Source: Adiantum capillus-veneris
Lineage: Eukaryota > Streptophyta > Polypodiopsida > Polypodiales > Pteridaceae
Reading direction: 5' to 3'
DNA length: 64,000 nucleotides
Assembly (NCBI GenBank): GCA_014529385.2
Contig: CM043950.1
Coordinates: 77,142,435-77,206,434, forward strand
Part shown: piece after piece, positions 1-10,776 of the stretch
Numbering within the stretch: position 1 is the stretch's first letter
How the letters are laid out: each line of letters opens with the position of its first letter
Translations under genes and position numbers: made by a program
The notes under the pieces: model-generated
Seen by the model: only the letters and a program-made list of their open reading frames with translations
The model's database searches: none
Told to the model about the DNA's origin: nothing

Positions 1-23
1 TGTATGCTTTTGCTGCAACTCCG

Positions 24-965
24 CTAACCACGACCATACCCCAAGCTAGTAGCATAAGCAATAGCATGTTGATCACTCAAATTTTTTGTTTTGTGAGACA
101 ATTTTAACAAGTTCAGCTGGTTTGAAGATAATAGTGGCACACCAAACTTGGATGCCAACATAGCTGGATCCTTGCTTAAGGAGTTTACTACTTTCTTGCG
201 CCTACTTTCTTGAACATAACTTAACTTGTTATTGCACAATGGTAGCTGTGAAGATGCACAAGATGAGCTTTCCACTTCGACTGAATTGTTGTCAAGTTCT
301 TCCCTTAGAACTTGGACATTGAACATGCCCCATTCTTCCATAATGTCTTGAAACTTTGTAAATAGTTCATGAACCTCTGTGATTGGAGATTGTCCTAGCC
401 AATTGAGTGAAATAACAGATCGAATGTCATCTTTATTCTTTATATTTAAAAGGTATGGTAGAAGCTCATTGCAAAGAAGATAGTCAGGCCTCCCTTGAAA
501 ACTTTCAGGATATAAGCAGTTATCATTTGGGTTAATACATCCCTTGAAAGGGCTATCATCAATGAGCAATGTATTCTTTGTACTGCATAAATTCCTACAC
601 TGATACCAAACCCTCAACAAAGGCTTAAACATAGCCTCAACATTAGGCTTATCCGGTCTATACACTTTTCGAAGATTATGGATGTAGCAATCTTCTTGCA
701 CCCATACCATAAAGCAATGATATTTTTTAAGTGTATGCTTTTCAAGAGTGTTCACATAAGTGCAAACATTCTTTTGGAGCATAGTAGACCAAATACCAAC
801 ATGAAAGTACTGACATATCTCATCCAAAAATTCAAAACAACCCGGGCGAACAACAATTGTGGTGTGACCAAGGTCAATTTTGACACAATCTGTACATGGA
901 TGCCTCTTGTCTTCTTTGCTGTGTAAAACTCCATTAAGATCAAGAATGAGTGCATGTTTCTTCAT
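24..965 (-). CDS. FCP1/SCP-like HAD-family phosphatase domain protein
   Basis: The 313-residue frame begins with a HAD-type motif, ILDLNGVL (residues 7-14), with the nucleophile Asp9. The +2 position, usually Asp, is Asn11. A second motif with IWST lies near residues 58-61 and the acidic motif LLIDDSPF near 133-140, in the order expected of FCP1-homology phosphatases. In plants this DLNG variant is common among uncharacterised FCP1-homology proteins, which would act on phosphoproteins such as the RNA polymerase II tail; the substrate here is unknown. The C-terminal 120 residues are not recognised. ATG at 965 is the first Met before the domain, but a candidate acceptor (CAATTAG) lies just upstream, so a 5' exon is possible. 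It follows the larger minus-strand pseudogene by about 130 bp and is the least damaged reading frame of that block. Confidence 0.7.
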   Translation of the reverse strand: MKKHALILDLNGVLHSKEDKRHPCTDCVKIDLGHTTIVVRPGCFEFLDEICQYFHVGIWSTMLQKNVCTYVNTLEKHTLKKYHCFMVWVQEDCYIHNLRKVYRPDKPNVEAMFKPLLRVWYQCRNLCSTKNTLLIDDSPFKGCINPNDNCLYPESFQGRPDYLLCNELLPYLLNIKNKDDIRSVISLNWLGQSPITEVHELFTKFQDIMEEWGMFNVQVLREELDNNSVEVESSSCASSQLPLCNNKLSYVQESRRKKVVNSLSKDPAMLASKFGVPLLSSNQLNLLKLSHKTKNLSDQHAIAYATSLGYGRG

Positions 966-1092
966 GCTAATTGCATGAGCAATATTTTCTGCATACGATA
1001 CAAAAGAATGATAACAATTTAAGTTTTTTCACTTATAAATCTCAAAACAAGGGACCATATATTCGCAGCACACAATTGTAAATTGCACACGT

Positions 1093-1329
1093 TTATTTAT
1101 GTCTCGTACTCCCATACTCATCTATAATGATGTCTCCTAAAAGTGATTGCATTTCTCTATTGATGTGGGAAGATTGAAAGACTAGTTTATCTCCATCTCT
1201 CTCAAAAGAATATAAGCTTCCAAGTGGCCTACGTTTTCGTGCATCAGGACATAGCTCCTCAACGTTGATGTCTACTTGTGGCACACTAGATCCGATTTTG
1301 AATGTCAATTGCACCTGCAAAGACAGCAT
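1093..1329 (-). pseudogene. Possible last exon of the ParB/methyltransferase-like gene
   Basis: A good acceptor (CTGTCTTTGCAG at about 1320) precedes a 75-codon open frame, VQLTFKIGSS through DEYGSTRHK, ending in TAA. Its composition looks coding. The open frame is phase 0 whereas the GTGAGA donor at 1412 is phase 1, so either another donor (for example AAC-AAA|GTTACT) is used or an indel separates them. Confidence 0.3.
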
Positions 1330-1411
1330 AATAGAATTTTGTATTATCTTCCAAAAAGGGCCATATCTATACTAATCACATTGGACAAATAAGTAACTTT
1401 GTTTTTCTCAC

Positions 1412-1900
1412 CAACTTCAATCCCTTGCTCCCTTTCTTGAATGCTCTGGACTTTGTTTGTATTTGGTGTCGCTTTTCCTATCCCTTTGTCAGTTTTTTCT
1501 TGTATGTCCTTGGTTGCAACAGTCGCTTGGAGCTCTTCATTGGCTTCACCCTTCTTCTCACTACCCTCTGCATCCTCATCTCTTTGAGGCATGTTGTTAG
1601 TGTCGTGTGAAGGTTTTGGGGAATTTTGCACAACAAAATCACTTTGATGCTCTACAACCACCATCTCCTCTTCACTATTCCTAATGTCACTTTCATGAAT
1701 TTGGGTCTCTCCAATTGTAGGTAGCATGTTCTCGCTCTCTTTAGTCATGTCATTTGAAGTTTTTTGAGAGGTTTGTTCTACAAGATCACTTTTGTGAACT
1801 ACAAGATCACCTTTATGAAACTCGGTCTCTCCAACAATGGTGGGTAGCACTTGTGCTGCTTGAGATATGTTATCTCCGTCTTCTATTTTGTTGTCTTCAT
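1412..1900 (-). pseudogene. C-terminal acidic exon with internal duplication
   Basis: The exon begins after a CGTTCAG acceptor and continues the phase of the preceding exon. It is highly charged and low in hydrophobic residues, so probably disordered. It contains two related blocks, LPTIVGETEFHKGDL and LPTIGETQIHESD, about 43 residues apart, each followed by a SDLV/SDFV-type segment. The likely donor is GAAGTTG|GTGAGA at 1412. No function is recognised. Confidence 0.4.
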
Positions 1901-3489
1901 CTGAACGATGAAAAAATCCAAATTTTTACCAATTTAGAAAATAATCTAGTGGATTTTCAATAACCATAGAATCCATTTCATTTCCATCATCTAACCCAGA
2001 CGTTTTATGCTAGAAAGCCTCCATTTAGTACATTAACACAAAAATGCTAACCTAGAATGATACCTAAAGCACATTTGAAAGTGAGGCTTAATCTTAAGCT
2101 CCAGCCTAAGGCTTAAGTCTCAAATTTTAGGCTTTTGTTTCAAGCCTAAAACTTAAGTATCAAAATTTATGCTTATGTTTGAAGTTTAAAATGTAAGTCC
2201 TAAGCCCTTTTTAGTCTTCATCATTCACTATGTGAAAAACTTTTATACTACGTGCACTGAAGACCTATTTATAAAACCCCTTATCTATGAATTTTGCAAG
2301 GTATCATCCAGTTTTCTTCATAATCTATAAGTATTTTGTTATTTGAAACATTTTTTTGCTACAATGCTCATGAGGCTGGACTCATATGGTAGTGCTACAC
2401 TAACATACAAAGGCAAGGCTTGAACTTAAGTTCGATCCTACAAAATAAATTTCAGTTTCTTGTTATAGATTATGACTCTTTCTCTTTCTTAACATATGTA
2501 ATCGCTACAATAGGATATGAAATTGTGAGCTTCACTTGGAAGTACTGAGGTAGGATTCTATGACAAGGACTTTTGAGGCTCAAACTTAAGTTCATGCCTA
2601 AGGATTAAGTCTTAACTTTAAGCTTATGTTTCAAGTGTAAGGCTTAAATCTCAAGCCATGTATAGTCGCAACGCATTCACTATGTATAAAATGATTATAT
2701 TGTGCACACCTAGGGACTATTCAAAAAAGCTCTTAACTATGAAATTTTCAAGGTATGATCCTTTCTACTTCATGATCCGTAAGTATTTCTATTTTGGAAG
2801 ATTATATTACTACAATGCTCTTGAGATTGGCATAACATGGTAGTGCTCATGAGCTCGGCCTCACATGGTAGTGCTACACTAACATGTGGAGGCAAGGTTC
2901 AAACCTAAGTTCGAGCCTACAAACTAAATTTCAATGCCTTGTTAGGTATAAAGACAGTATGAGTTTCACGTAACATATGCAAGTGCTACACAGCTAGGAT
3001 AAGGAAGTTCAAGTCTCACTTAGAACAACTCAGCCATGACTTTTTTGATTGAAGTTCATACACAAGTGCTTCACTATCTCTCCTTCTTAGGCTTGAAATT
3101 AATTTTGAGCCTCATTAGTGTTTGGTAATGCTTCATTATTGTCTCACCAAAACCAAAATTTCATACTCTTAAAACACATCTGTATGTTAGCTATGCTTTG
3201 TGAATTGACACTTTAAATAAAGACATGTGCTTTGTGATGGCTCAAACTCAAGTTTGATCCCCCCTATCATTTTTTAAAACAACAACAATTAAATCTAATT
3301 AAAATGGCATACTTTTAGATAAAGACACAAGATAGTATTAAGAAAATAGTGTTTGAAGGACCTAAAGTATCACAATTGATCAATTCAATACACTATTCTT
3401 CCTGTTTATACTTTAGGAGTCTGTTGGTACATGATAATGGCATGCATCATTAAACCTAGTATCAAAAATACTCTAAGAAGCATTCGCAC
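1901..3489. repeat. Intron of the minus-strand gene, with degenerate CTTAAG palindromes
   Basis: No coding signal. Repeated short phrases such as GGCTTAAGTCTCAA, and half-palindromes of the GAACTTAAGTTCGA type near 2415, 2585, 2905 and 3245, occur among phrases like TAGTGCTACACTAACATA. The same phrases recur in the 6.96-9.51 kb array. Bounded by a candidate donor at 3489 and acceptor at 1901. Confidence 0.5.
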
Positions 3490-5110
3490 CTTTTTCATCA
3501 GCTACTACAATGTCTTGAGGGGCTCTATCATCCTCTTGTGCATCCTCATTGCCTGCATCATCATCCTCATTATCTTCATCATTTTCTTTTGCACACTCAA
3601 CATCCACAACTGGACTCATTTCTCCAACATTGTCTGCCCCCCCTTGATGATCAAAATTCGTAGATTCTTGAACTTCACTATCATCCATGTTGTCTACGTT
3701 ATCGTTGTCTTCATTTCCATCAACATCCTCTCCACTACTTTGTTGCTCATCGATGTCAAGATTGTTAAGGTCTTCTTTTTCTTTATCATCCAGCTCCACT
3801 GTTTGTCTCGCAAGTGATGCTTGACTTGCAGCACACCACTCCTGTAAGGAAGGATTGCTCTCCAAAAGACTAGAGCATTGAGATTCTAACTCCATTGCTT
3901 CAAAATCATCTTTACATAGAGCAATTGCCCTTCTCTTCTTCGACAAGCTTTGCTCCAACACAACTCCACCGCAAAAAATTTCCAACACATAGATTTTCTT
4001 AGGACAAAACCCTATGAGAAGGCCATCAATGAAGTTTCTATCAATAAATTCATGATCCTTGCCACAAGAGCCTGAGAAAAAGACTCTTTTTGTATGAGAT
4101 TTGTCAATAGCCTCAAATCTATCAACCTTGCTAACAAAAAGAGCAACCATTGTAGAGTCCACAGTTCCATCTATCCATGAGTCATCTCTTGTTGCTTGGA
4201 TATTTCCATATTCAATATGGACCTTAGTTGACTGGCTAGAAACCCCTTCAACAAGCATTTCGATATTGATGAAATCAATGAAACACACTAGCACATATTC
4301 GTATTGTGCATTCAATGTATTTAGATTGAGTACCAAATTTGCAAAAAAGTCTATAGAGATCTTTTCTTTAGTACCATGAAGATCCAAGACAACCAATTGA
4401 AATGGTACGTGCTCTGTATTGTAAAAGTCTTTGATCTTCCCCATATCAAAGCCCACCCCCTTGATTCTCCATGGAATAGATATAATGCCCATATTAGCTC
4501 TATAAAGATGATTGAGGAGAGTTATTACACTTTTTGGAAGTGAGGGTGGAGTCTTCTTTGCTCTGTTGAGGGAGTCCTTCACATAGTACTAGCTATAGAT
4601 CCTCATTTGATTGTACTCATGCTCTCCTAGCTTGTACTTCTCACAAACTTGCTCCCAAGATAAATTTTCCCTTGTCAAATCAAAGAAGAATGATATTATT
4701 GCTTCTTTCAACACTCGATCTGTTTTTAGCTTCCAAGCCATCTCATCCATGTCCATTCTATGAGGGGTGTGCTTGCTCTTATTTAGCAAGATGGTTTTGT
4801 CCAGGATTGCATTTTGTAGTTCAAGAACTTCTTTATTCTCAAGGCCTAAAATGCACTTGAACAATGTAGGTGCCAGTGTTGCTGTGCCAGGTGCTTGTCG
4901 AATCTGACCACCCTTCATAGTTAGAAATTTAGGATTCTCGTTGGAACCTTCGTCAATTGTTTCTCCCTTTGTATTTGGTAGCAAGCCTCGAGCATATTGT
5001 CTCATGATCTTGACCCAATTCTTCCATATCTTCTCATCACATAGAAGCAAATGCAAGTCGGTCTTGACAAATCCCTTTTGAAGTGTGTGCTCTGTTGTCT
5101 CAACAAAGGT
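3490..5110 (-). pseudogene. Central exon: helical linker plus DNA-methyltransferase-like domain and acidic tail
   Basis: The exon starts after an AATTTTGCAG acceptor with TFVETTEH. About 170 helical residues precede the TAG at 4589-4591. Then comes a segment resembling the beta-class order of N4/N6 DNA methyltransferases. VVLDLHG (about 4375-4393) lies where the catalytic DPPY/DPPW motif should be. It is followed by strands and helices containing YEYVLVCF, and then VLEIFCGGVVLE (about 3953-3988), like the SAM-binding FxGxG motif, leading into RRAIALCKDD. DPPY is replaced by DLHG and the third glycine of the SAM loop is missing, so catalysis is doubtful. The final 110 residues are extremely Asp/Glu/Asn-rich. 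The donor AAAAAG|GTGCGA at 3490 joins in phase to the exon at 1900. An alternative reading is an unrelated Rossmann-fold protein. Confidence 0.4.
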
Positions 5111-5458
5111 CTGCAAAATTGAAAATTCCAACATCAATATTGACAAGGCTCTAACTTGTGGGATTGAGACGTATACTTAATAAGTTCAAGCCTAGCTAGA
5201 TTGAATTGTTTCTTTATATGCTCACATACATCTATGCAAAGTCCAAAATACATGGGTATATGTAAGTGGGGCTCAAACTTAAGTTCGAGCCTTGCTTAGC
5301 CTCATATGCAAGTGACACTAAATCTTAAGTTAAAACCTCAATTTAAGTTCTAAATGAGCACATGGAGGTCTTGCTTGAGCCTATGATAGACTCTAGTTTA
5401 CAAATAGATATTGATTAAAAAGACTCACATCCATGTTTTCAAAGAATCAAACAAGTAC
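5111..5458. other. Intron with one CTTAAG palindrome
   Basis: A 348-bp interval between a GTACTT donor and an AATTTTGCAG acceptor on the minus strand. It contains one copy of CTCAAACTTAAGTTCGAGCC near 5270 and no coding signal. Confidence 0.5.
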
Positions 5459-6885
5459 CTTCCAAGCCTCAAAGTCCTTCTTGGTTTGGTTGACACCAGG
5501 TGGTGGCTTAGAAGGACAACCATTTGCATGCCATTGTGCTCGTGCTTGCATAAGTTGGTCAAGAAATGGCTCCTTTTGCATTGACATTGCAACAGATAGA
5601 TTTGCATCTTTGGAGATTTCACGAGAGATCTTTGGTGGGCAATTGAGAATAATCTTTGATCATCTATATTTGAATTGTTGACACAATTGAGGGGTAACCT
5701 TTGCAACGTTTGCACCTTGCAAACATTTTGCAGCACTAATGGAGTGTTGTCAAGAGATGATCCAGTAATCAACATTGCAAACATCCTCTTTGGCAAGTTT
5801 GTCAAGAGGATGCTTTTTGGAAGGATCACAAGGCATCAAAATTGCTAGTATCTCCTCTTGCTTTGGTTCTTGAATGAAGTCTAAAGTCAAAATCCTGACC
5901 CAATCTAGATTTAATCTTCTGTACACATAGTTTGATGGAGCAGGAAAACACCTTGTCACGTCAATGCTAAATACTTCATCGATCCCAAAAGGATAGAATC
6001 CCTTCTTGATTTCTAAAGAGGTCAGTGCCTTGTTATCTTCGGATGGAGTTTCCAGGTCCATCGACTCCTCTTCTGCACTCTTTTTCATCTTCCTCTTTGC
6101 TAGATTTTGTCGAACTTCCTCAAGAGTAGAATCATCCTTTGCCTTTATTTTTCTTTTGAGTCCTTATGCATCTTGCCCTTGTGAACCTTCTTGCTCCTCT
6201 AAATTAATGGTGGCAGTGATCTTCTCTACATGTGTTGAAGCGCTTGCACGGGCACCTCTTGATGCTGCAAGTGCACTCCTAACTATGGCTTTCCGTGTCT
6301 TCTCCACAAATTTCTTAGGTAGTGCCCCTATTGGTTTCTTTGCAGGAACAATCTTCTTTGGTAAGCTCAAGACTCGCTTTGCATGTTTCAATGCCTTCAC
6401 TAGGTCTTCCGCACAGTTCACACCCGAGTCTTCTTGATTAGTGAAGTTGGAGATCTTCAATCCTAATTTTACAATAGAATTTTCTTTTCCTAGTTTGCTA
6501 CCATTCATGTCTGCTACATGAAAAGTGCCCAATAATAAGCAAAACTTGTTTGCCTTTGTGGTCTCTCCAATAGGTAGCACATTACATGCAAAGCATGGCA
6601 GTGCTGTTGCATCCACATCATCTTTGACACCCACAACAATCCCCATGTCTCCATATTTCATATCACCTTGTGACAAATATAGATGGATGTCACCTTTGTA
6701 GTTTGCATCTGTATCATAGGTATCCACAAACCACTTCATTCCTTCTTCTTTTGTTAACTCAAAGGTCTTGTCAACCTTTATTCTTGGAGCAGTAGTTTTG
6801 GCGTGAGTAGACATTCCAAGAACATCGAGTGTGAAGACTTGTGCACCCTGCTCTGGTATACTTGGTACATTGGAAGCCTCCATTC
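5459..6885 (-). pseudogene. N-terminal exon: basic region followed by a ParB/Srx-like motif
   Basis: The exon starts after a clear TTGGTTGTTTCAG acceptor and ends at a TGGAAG|GTACTT donor. The first 180 residues, beginning MEASNVPS, are not recognised. A Lys/Arg/Ala-rich stretch follows, then a segment ending VDYWIIS-stop-QHSISAAK. With its stop codon ignored, that last stretch resembles the G-x-H-R-type motif of ParB/sulfiredoxin-like domains, where the motif sits in a short strand-helix turn and binds nucleotide or phosphate. Three nonsense codons lie in this exon (6164, 5750, 5660), the second inside the motif itself. The ParB assignment rests on a short motif and its position ahead of a methyltransferase-like domain, a pairing familiar from phage-type DNA-modification proteins. 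Confidence 0.4.
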
Positions 6886-6959
6886 CTGAAACAACCAAAA
6901 AGAACAATGTTAGAACCTAAACAAGGAGCATATGTTTAAGTTAAATAGTACATTAAAAA

Positions 6960-9515
6960 AAAAACACTAGCACGTGTAGGCGAGGCTCGAACTTAAGTTT
7001 GAGCCAAAAGATGTTGTTTTGTACCCTTGCTAGCCACAAGGATGTCATGAGAGTAGTCTTGCAAGTTCGTGCTACATTAAATTTGAACCTAAAAGTGAAG
7101 CTCTATGATTTTTCTAGCTAGAAGGATGTCATGAGGCTAGGCATGCACCCTAGTGCTACATTAGCATTTGGAGAGGAAGCTCAAACTTAAGTTTGAGCCT
7201 AAAAGTGATTTTTTTATTCCCTGATGCACTTGAGGCTCGAACTTAAGATCGAGCCTAAAGGTGCTATTGTATGCCCTTGATAGCCACAAATATGTCATCA
7301 AGCTAGCCTTCCATGCTAGTGCTACACTCAAATATGCAAGTGGGGATCAAACTTAAGTTTGAGCCTCTTGTCATTGGTAACCAAAAGGATGCCATGAGGC
7401 TAGACTTAAGTTCAATCCTAAGTGTTTTTCTATTCTTGCATGAATCCTAAAAGGACTTAGTGAATCTAGATTTTCATGATAGTGCTATACTAACATATCT
7501 AAGTGAGGCTTGAACTTAAGCTCTAGCCTCTTGCCTCTGGTAGCCACAACGATGTCCCTCGGCTAGCCTTACACCCTAGTGCTACAATACCATATGCAAA
7601 TAAGGATAGCCACAAGGATGTCATGAGGCAAGCCTTGCATCCTAGTGCTAAAGAATATACACTTGAGGCTTGAACTTAAGATTGAGCCTAAATGTGTTCA
7701 TCTATGCCCTTGGTAGCAACAAGCCCTACATGTTGGTGCTACTCTAGTATATGCAAGTGAGGATCGAACTTAAGTTTGAGCCTAATGGCATTGGTAGCCA
7801 CATATATGTCATGATGCTAACCTTACACCCTAGTTCTAAAGTAATATACAGTTGATGCTCAAACTTAAGTTCAAGGCAGACTTACCACATTAGCATATGT
7901 AGGGAAGGTTTGAACTTAAGCTCGAGCCTCTTTCCCTAAGTAGCCACAAGGATGCCATTATGCCAGACTTGCTACAATAGCATATGTAGGCAAGGTTCGA
8001 ACTTAAATTTGAGCCGCTTTCCCTAAGTAGACACAAGGATGACATTAAGTTAGACTTGCTATGTTAGCATAAGTAGGCAAAGTTCAAACTTAAGTTTGAG
8101 CCTCTTTCCCTAAGCCGCCACAAGGATTTCATTAAGATAGCCTACAATAGCATATGCAGGCAAGGTTCGAACTTAAATTTGAGCCGCTTTCCCTAAGTAT
8201 TCACACAAGTTTGTCATTAGGTTAGACTTGCTATACTAGCATATGTAGGCGAGGTTAGAACTTAAGTTCGATCCTCTTTCCCTAAGTAGCCACAAGGATA
8301 TCCCTTGGCTAGCCTTACACATTGGTGCTACAATATCATATGCAATTGAGGCTTAAACTTAAGTTTGAACCTAAAGGTGTTGTTATGTTCCCTTGGTATC
8401 CACAAGGATGTCATGAAGCTAGACTTTCATGCTAGTGCTATACTAGCATATGTAGGCAAGGCTCAAACTTAAGTTCAAGCCTCTTGCCCTTAGTAGACAC
8501 AAGGATGTCATGAGGAAAGCCTTGCATACTAGTGCTACACTAGCATATGAAAATGAGGCTTGAACTTAAGGTGCTATTCTATACCCATGGTAGCCACAAG
8601 GATGGCATTAGGCTTGCATTCTAGTGCTACCCTAGCCTATGCAAGTGAGGATCAAACTTAAGTTCGAGCCTCTTGGAATTAGTATCTCTAAAGGATGAGT
8701 CTAGACATACTCCCTAGTGCTATAGTAGCTTATACAATTGAGGCTCGAACTTAAGCTCAAGCCTCAAAGTGTTTCTCTTTTCCTTTGGTATCCACATGGA
8801 TCTCATGAAGCTATACATGCATCATAGTGCTATACTGACATTTGTAGGCAAGTTTTACACTTAAGTGCAAGCTTTTTCCCATTGTTTGCCACAAGGATGC
8901 TATTCTATGACCTTAGTAGCTATAAGGATTTCACAAGGCTAACCTTTCCCCCTAGCGCTACAGTATGAAATACTCAAACTTTAGCTTGATTCTAAAGATA
9001 TTTTTCCATGTCCTTGATAGCCACAAGGATGTCATGAGGCTGTGCCCTTGCATAGTAGGGCTACACAGCAAGCAAGGCTCTTTCCATTGGTAGCTACAAG
9101 GATGTTAGAAGGTAAGCCTTGAATCCTAGTTCTAAAGAATATGAACTTGAGGCTCGAACTTAAGATCAAGCCTAAAGGTGTTTTTCTATGCCCCGTGTAG
9201 CAACAAGCCCTACATGATGGTGCTACTCTACTATATGCAAGTGAGGATCAAACTTACGTTTGAGCCTACTGGCATTGGTAGCCACACAGATGTCATGAGG
9301 CTAACCGTACACCCTAGTGCTAAAGTAACAAATACAATTGAGGCTCAAACTTAAGTTCAAGGCAGACTTACTATATTAGCATATGTAGGCAAGGTTCGAA
9401 CTTAAGATCGATCCTCTTTCCCTAAGTAGCCACAAGGATGCCATTAAGCCAGACTTGCTACAATAGCATATGTAGGCGAGGTTCGAACTTAAATTTGAGC
9501 CGCTTTCCCTAGATC
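6960..9515. repeat. Array of about 25 degenerate 90-120 bp units centred on a CTTAAG palindrome
   Basis: Each unit has a core close to GCTCGAACTTAAGTTCGAGC, a perfect 20-bp palindrome in consensus. The core is followed by phrases such as CTTTCCCTAAGTAGCCAC, AAGGATGTCATGAGGCTAG and GTGCTACACTAGCATATG. I counted about 25 cores between 6994 and 9490, spaced roughly 50-120 bp. Individual arms differ, often by C/T or G/A changes (TTCGAG, TTTGAG, ATCGAG, CTCGAG). The array fills most of the predicted intron 6886-10593. Confidence 0.85.
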
Positions 9516-10062
9516 TATTATGCTCTAGCCCTAGTTAAGTCTCAAGCACTTGCATGAGGCAACACTATCATGCTAAAATATCCACAATAAGCTCATGAGG
9601 TCACACTAGAGTGAAATATGCTAGTGCTTTGAGAGCATTAGAAGGTGAGGTTTAAGCTACATCAGCGCATTGTTCTAGTTTCTCAACAAGGAAACAACGC
9701 ACCAAAAACGAGCTAAATATCAAAAGCAAAGAATCTACGTCAAGTGGAAATGTCACACTCAGTACCCAACCAAGTAGGTGTTGTTATCTATCTTTTTCTT
9801 TAAGTAGATTAATTACTTAATTACAGTTTTAAAAAAAGTTAATTAAAGTACTTATTGATTAAGACTCTAAATAAAGAATAGCCACTTACTTTCAATTTAT
9901 AGAGCGTGATTTTAGACGTAGTTGTAGTTTGATTAACTTAATGATAGAGTTTAAAAGGTGTATCAAGGAGACGATAGCAAACAATAATGAGTATAAGTAG
10001 TCATTAGAAGTAGATTAAATAGAGATTAGAAACTAATAGAATGATATTGAATACTGAACTTT
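9516..10062. other. Non-coding intron segment
   Basis: AT-rich sequence without open frames, palindromes or tandem order. I see nothing further in it. Confidence 0.5.
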
Positions 10063-10345
10063 TGAGATGCAGGTTTAGGAGAGATTAAGAGGAAGGGAGG
10101 GAGTGATTAAGAGGAGGCAAGGAAGATTACATAGAGAGATTATAAGAAATTAGGGAGTGATTAAGAGGAGGCAAGGGAGATTATATAGAGAGATTAGAAG
10201 AGATTAGGGATTGATTAAGAGGAGGCAAAGGAGATTACATAGAGAGATTAGAAGAGATTAGGGAGTGATTAAGAGGAGGCAAGGGAGATTACACAGAGAG
10301 ATTAGGGAGTGATTAAGAGGAGCTGATGGTAATTACACAGAAAGA
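10063..10345. repeat. Purine-rich tandem repeat, about 50-60 bp unit, roughly five copies
   Basis: Successive copies of a unit containing TTAGGGAGTGATTAAGAGG and GGCAAGGGAGATTACA run through this stretch. On the plus strand it is almost pyrimidine-poor, so the gene strand (minus) reads as a polypyrimidine-rich tract. Confidence 0.8.
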
Positions 10346-10359
10346 TTAGAAGAAGATAT

Positions 10360-10519
10360 CACACACACACACACACACACACACACGAGAAAGAGAGACA
10401 AAGAAGTGCACCTGGATAAGCCTTTCGAATTTGAAATTCAAATTGCAAATTTAAACTACAATCAGATCTTCACATGCAATCAAAAAGAGAAAGATATGCA
10501 CACACACACACACACACAG
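10360..10519. repeat. Two CA microsatellites
   Basis: (CA)n tracts occur at 10360-10386 and about 10498-10518, separated by about 110 bp of mixed sequence. They lie inside the predicted large intron, left of the micro-exons. Confidence 0.9.
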
Positions 10520-10593
10520 AGTTAATGTACAGCGTTTTGGGGTTGCAAATAGATTCATAGAGGAGAGGGAGATGGGAAAGTAAAGAGCCATAC

Positions 10594-10623
10594 CTGTCAC
10601 GTCGTCATCAGTTTTTTCACTAT
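10594..10623 (-). other. Candidate 30-nt micro-exon B of the minus-strand gene
   Basis: On the minus strand a TGTGCAG acceptor is followed by 30 nt and a GTATGG donor. It encodes SEKTDDDVT in the same phase as micro-exon A, and its final G joins the next exon at 6885, which starts GA-ATG-GAG. The flanking sequence is a diverged duplicate of that around micro-exon A, so the pair arose by tandem duplication of about 180 bp. Confidence 0.5.
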
Positions 10624-10776
10624 CTGCACAAAAACCGACACCCTGTTTTAATGTAGAAGAGAGAGAGGCAGAGAGAGAGAGAAAGAGAGAATTAATCTAG
10701 AGTTGTGAAAAAGAGCCTTGTGGGGCCGTGAGCAGATTCGCAGAGGGCAAGGAGATGCGGGAGTAAATAATCTCAC

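Noticed and set aside
3431-3817. 128-codon hydrophobic plus-strand frame
   Set aside because: It is the antisense of the Asp/Glu-rich tail of the methyltransferase-like exon.
5425-5829. 134-codon minus-strand frame overlapping the ParB-like exon
   Set aside because: The neighbouring frame continues the gene in phase across two stops and joins the next exon in phase, so this one is a shadow.
6960-9515. CRISPR-like or integron-like palindromic array
   Set aside because: Units are similar throughout, with no unique spacers, and lie in a spliceosomal intron context.
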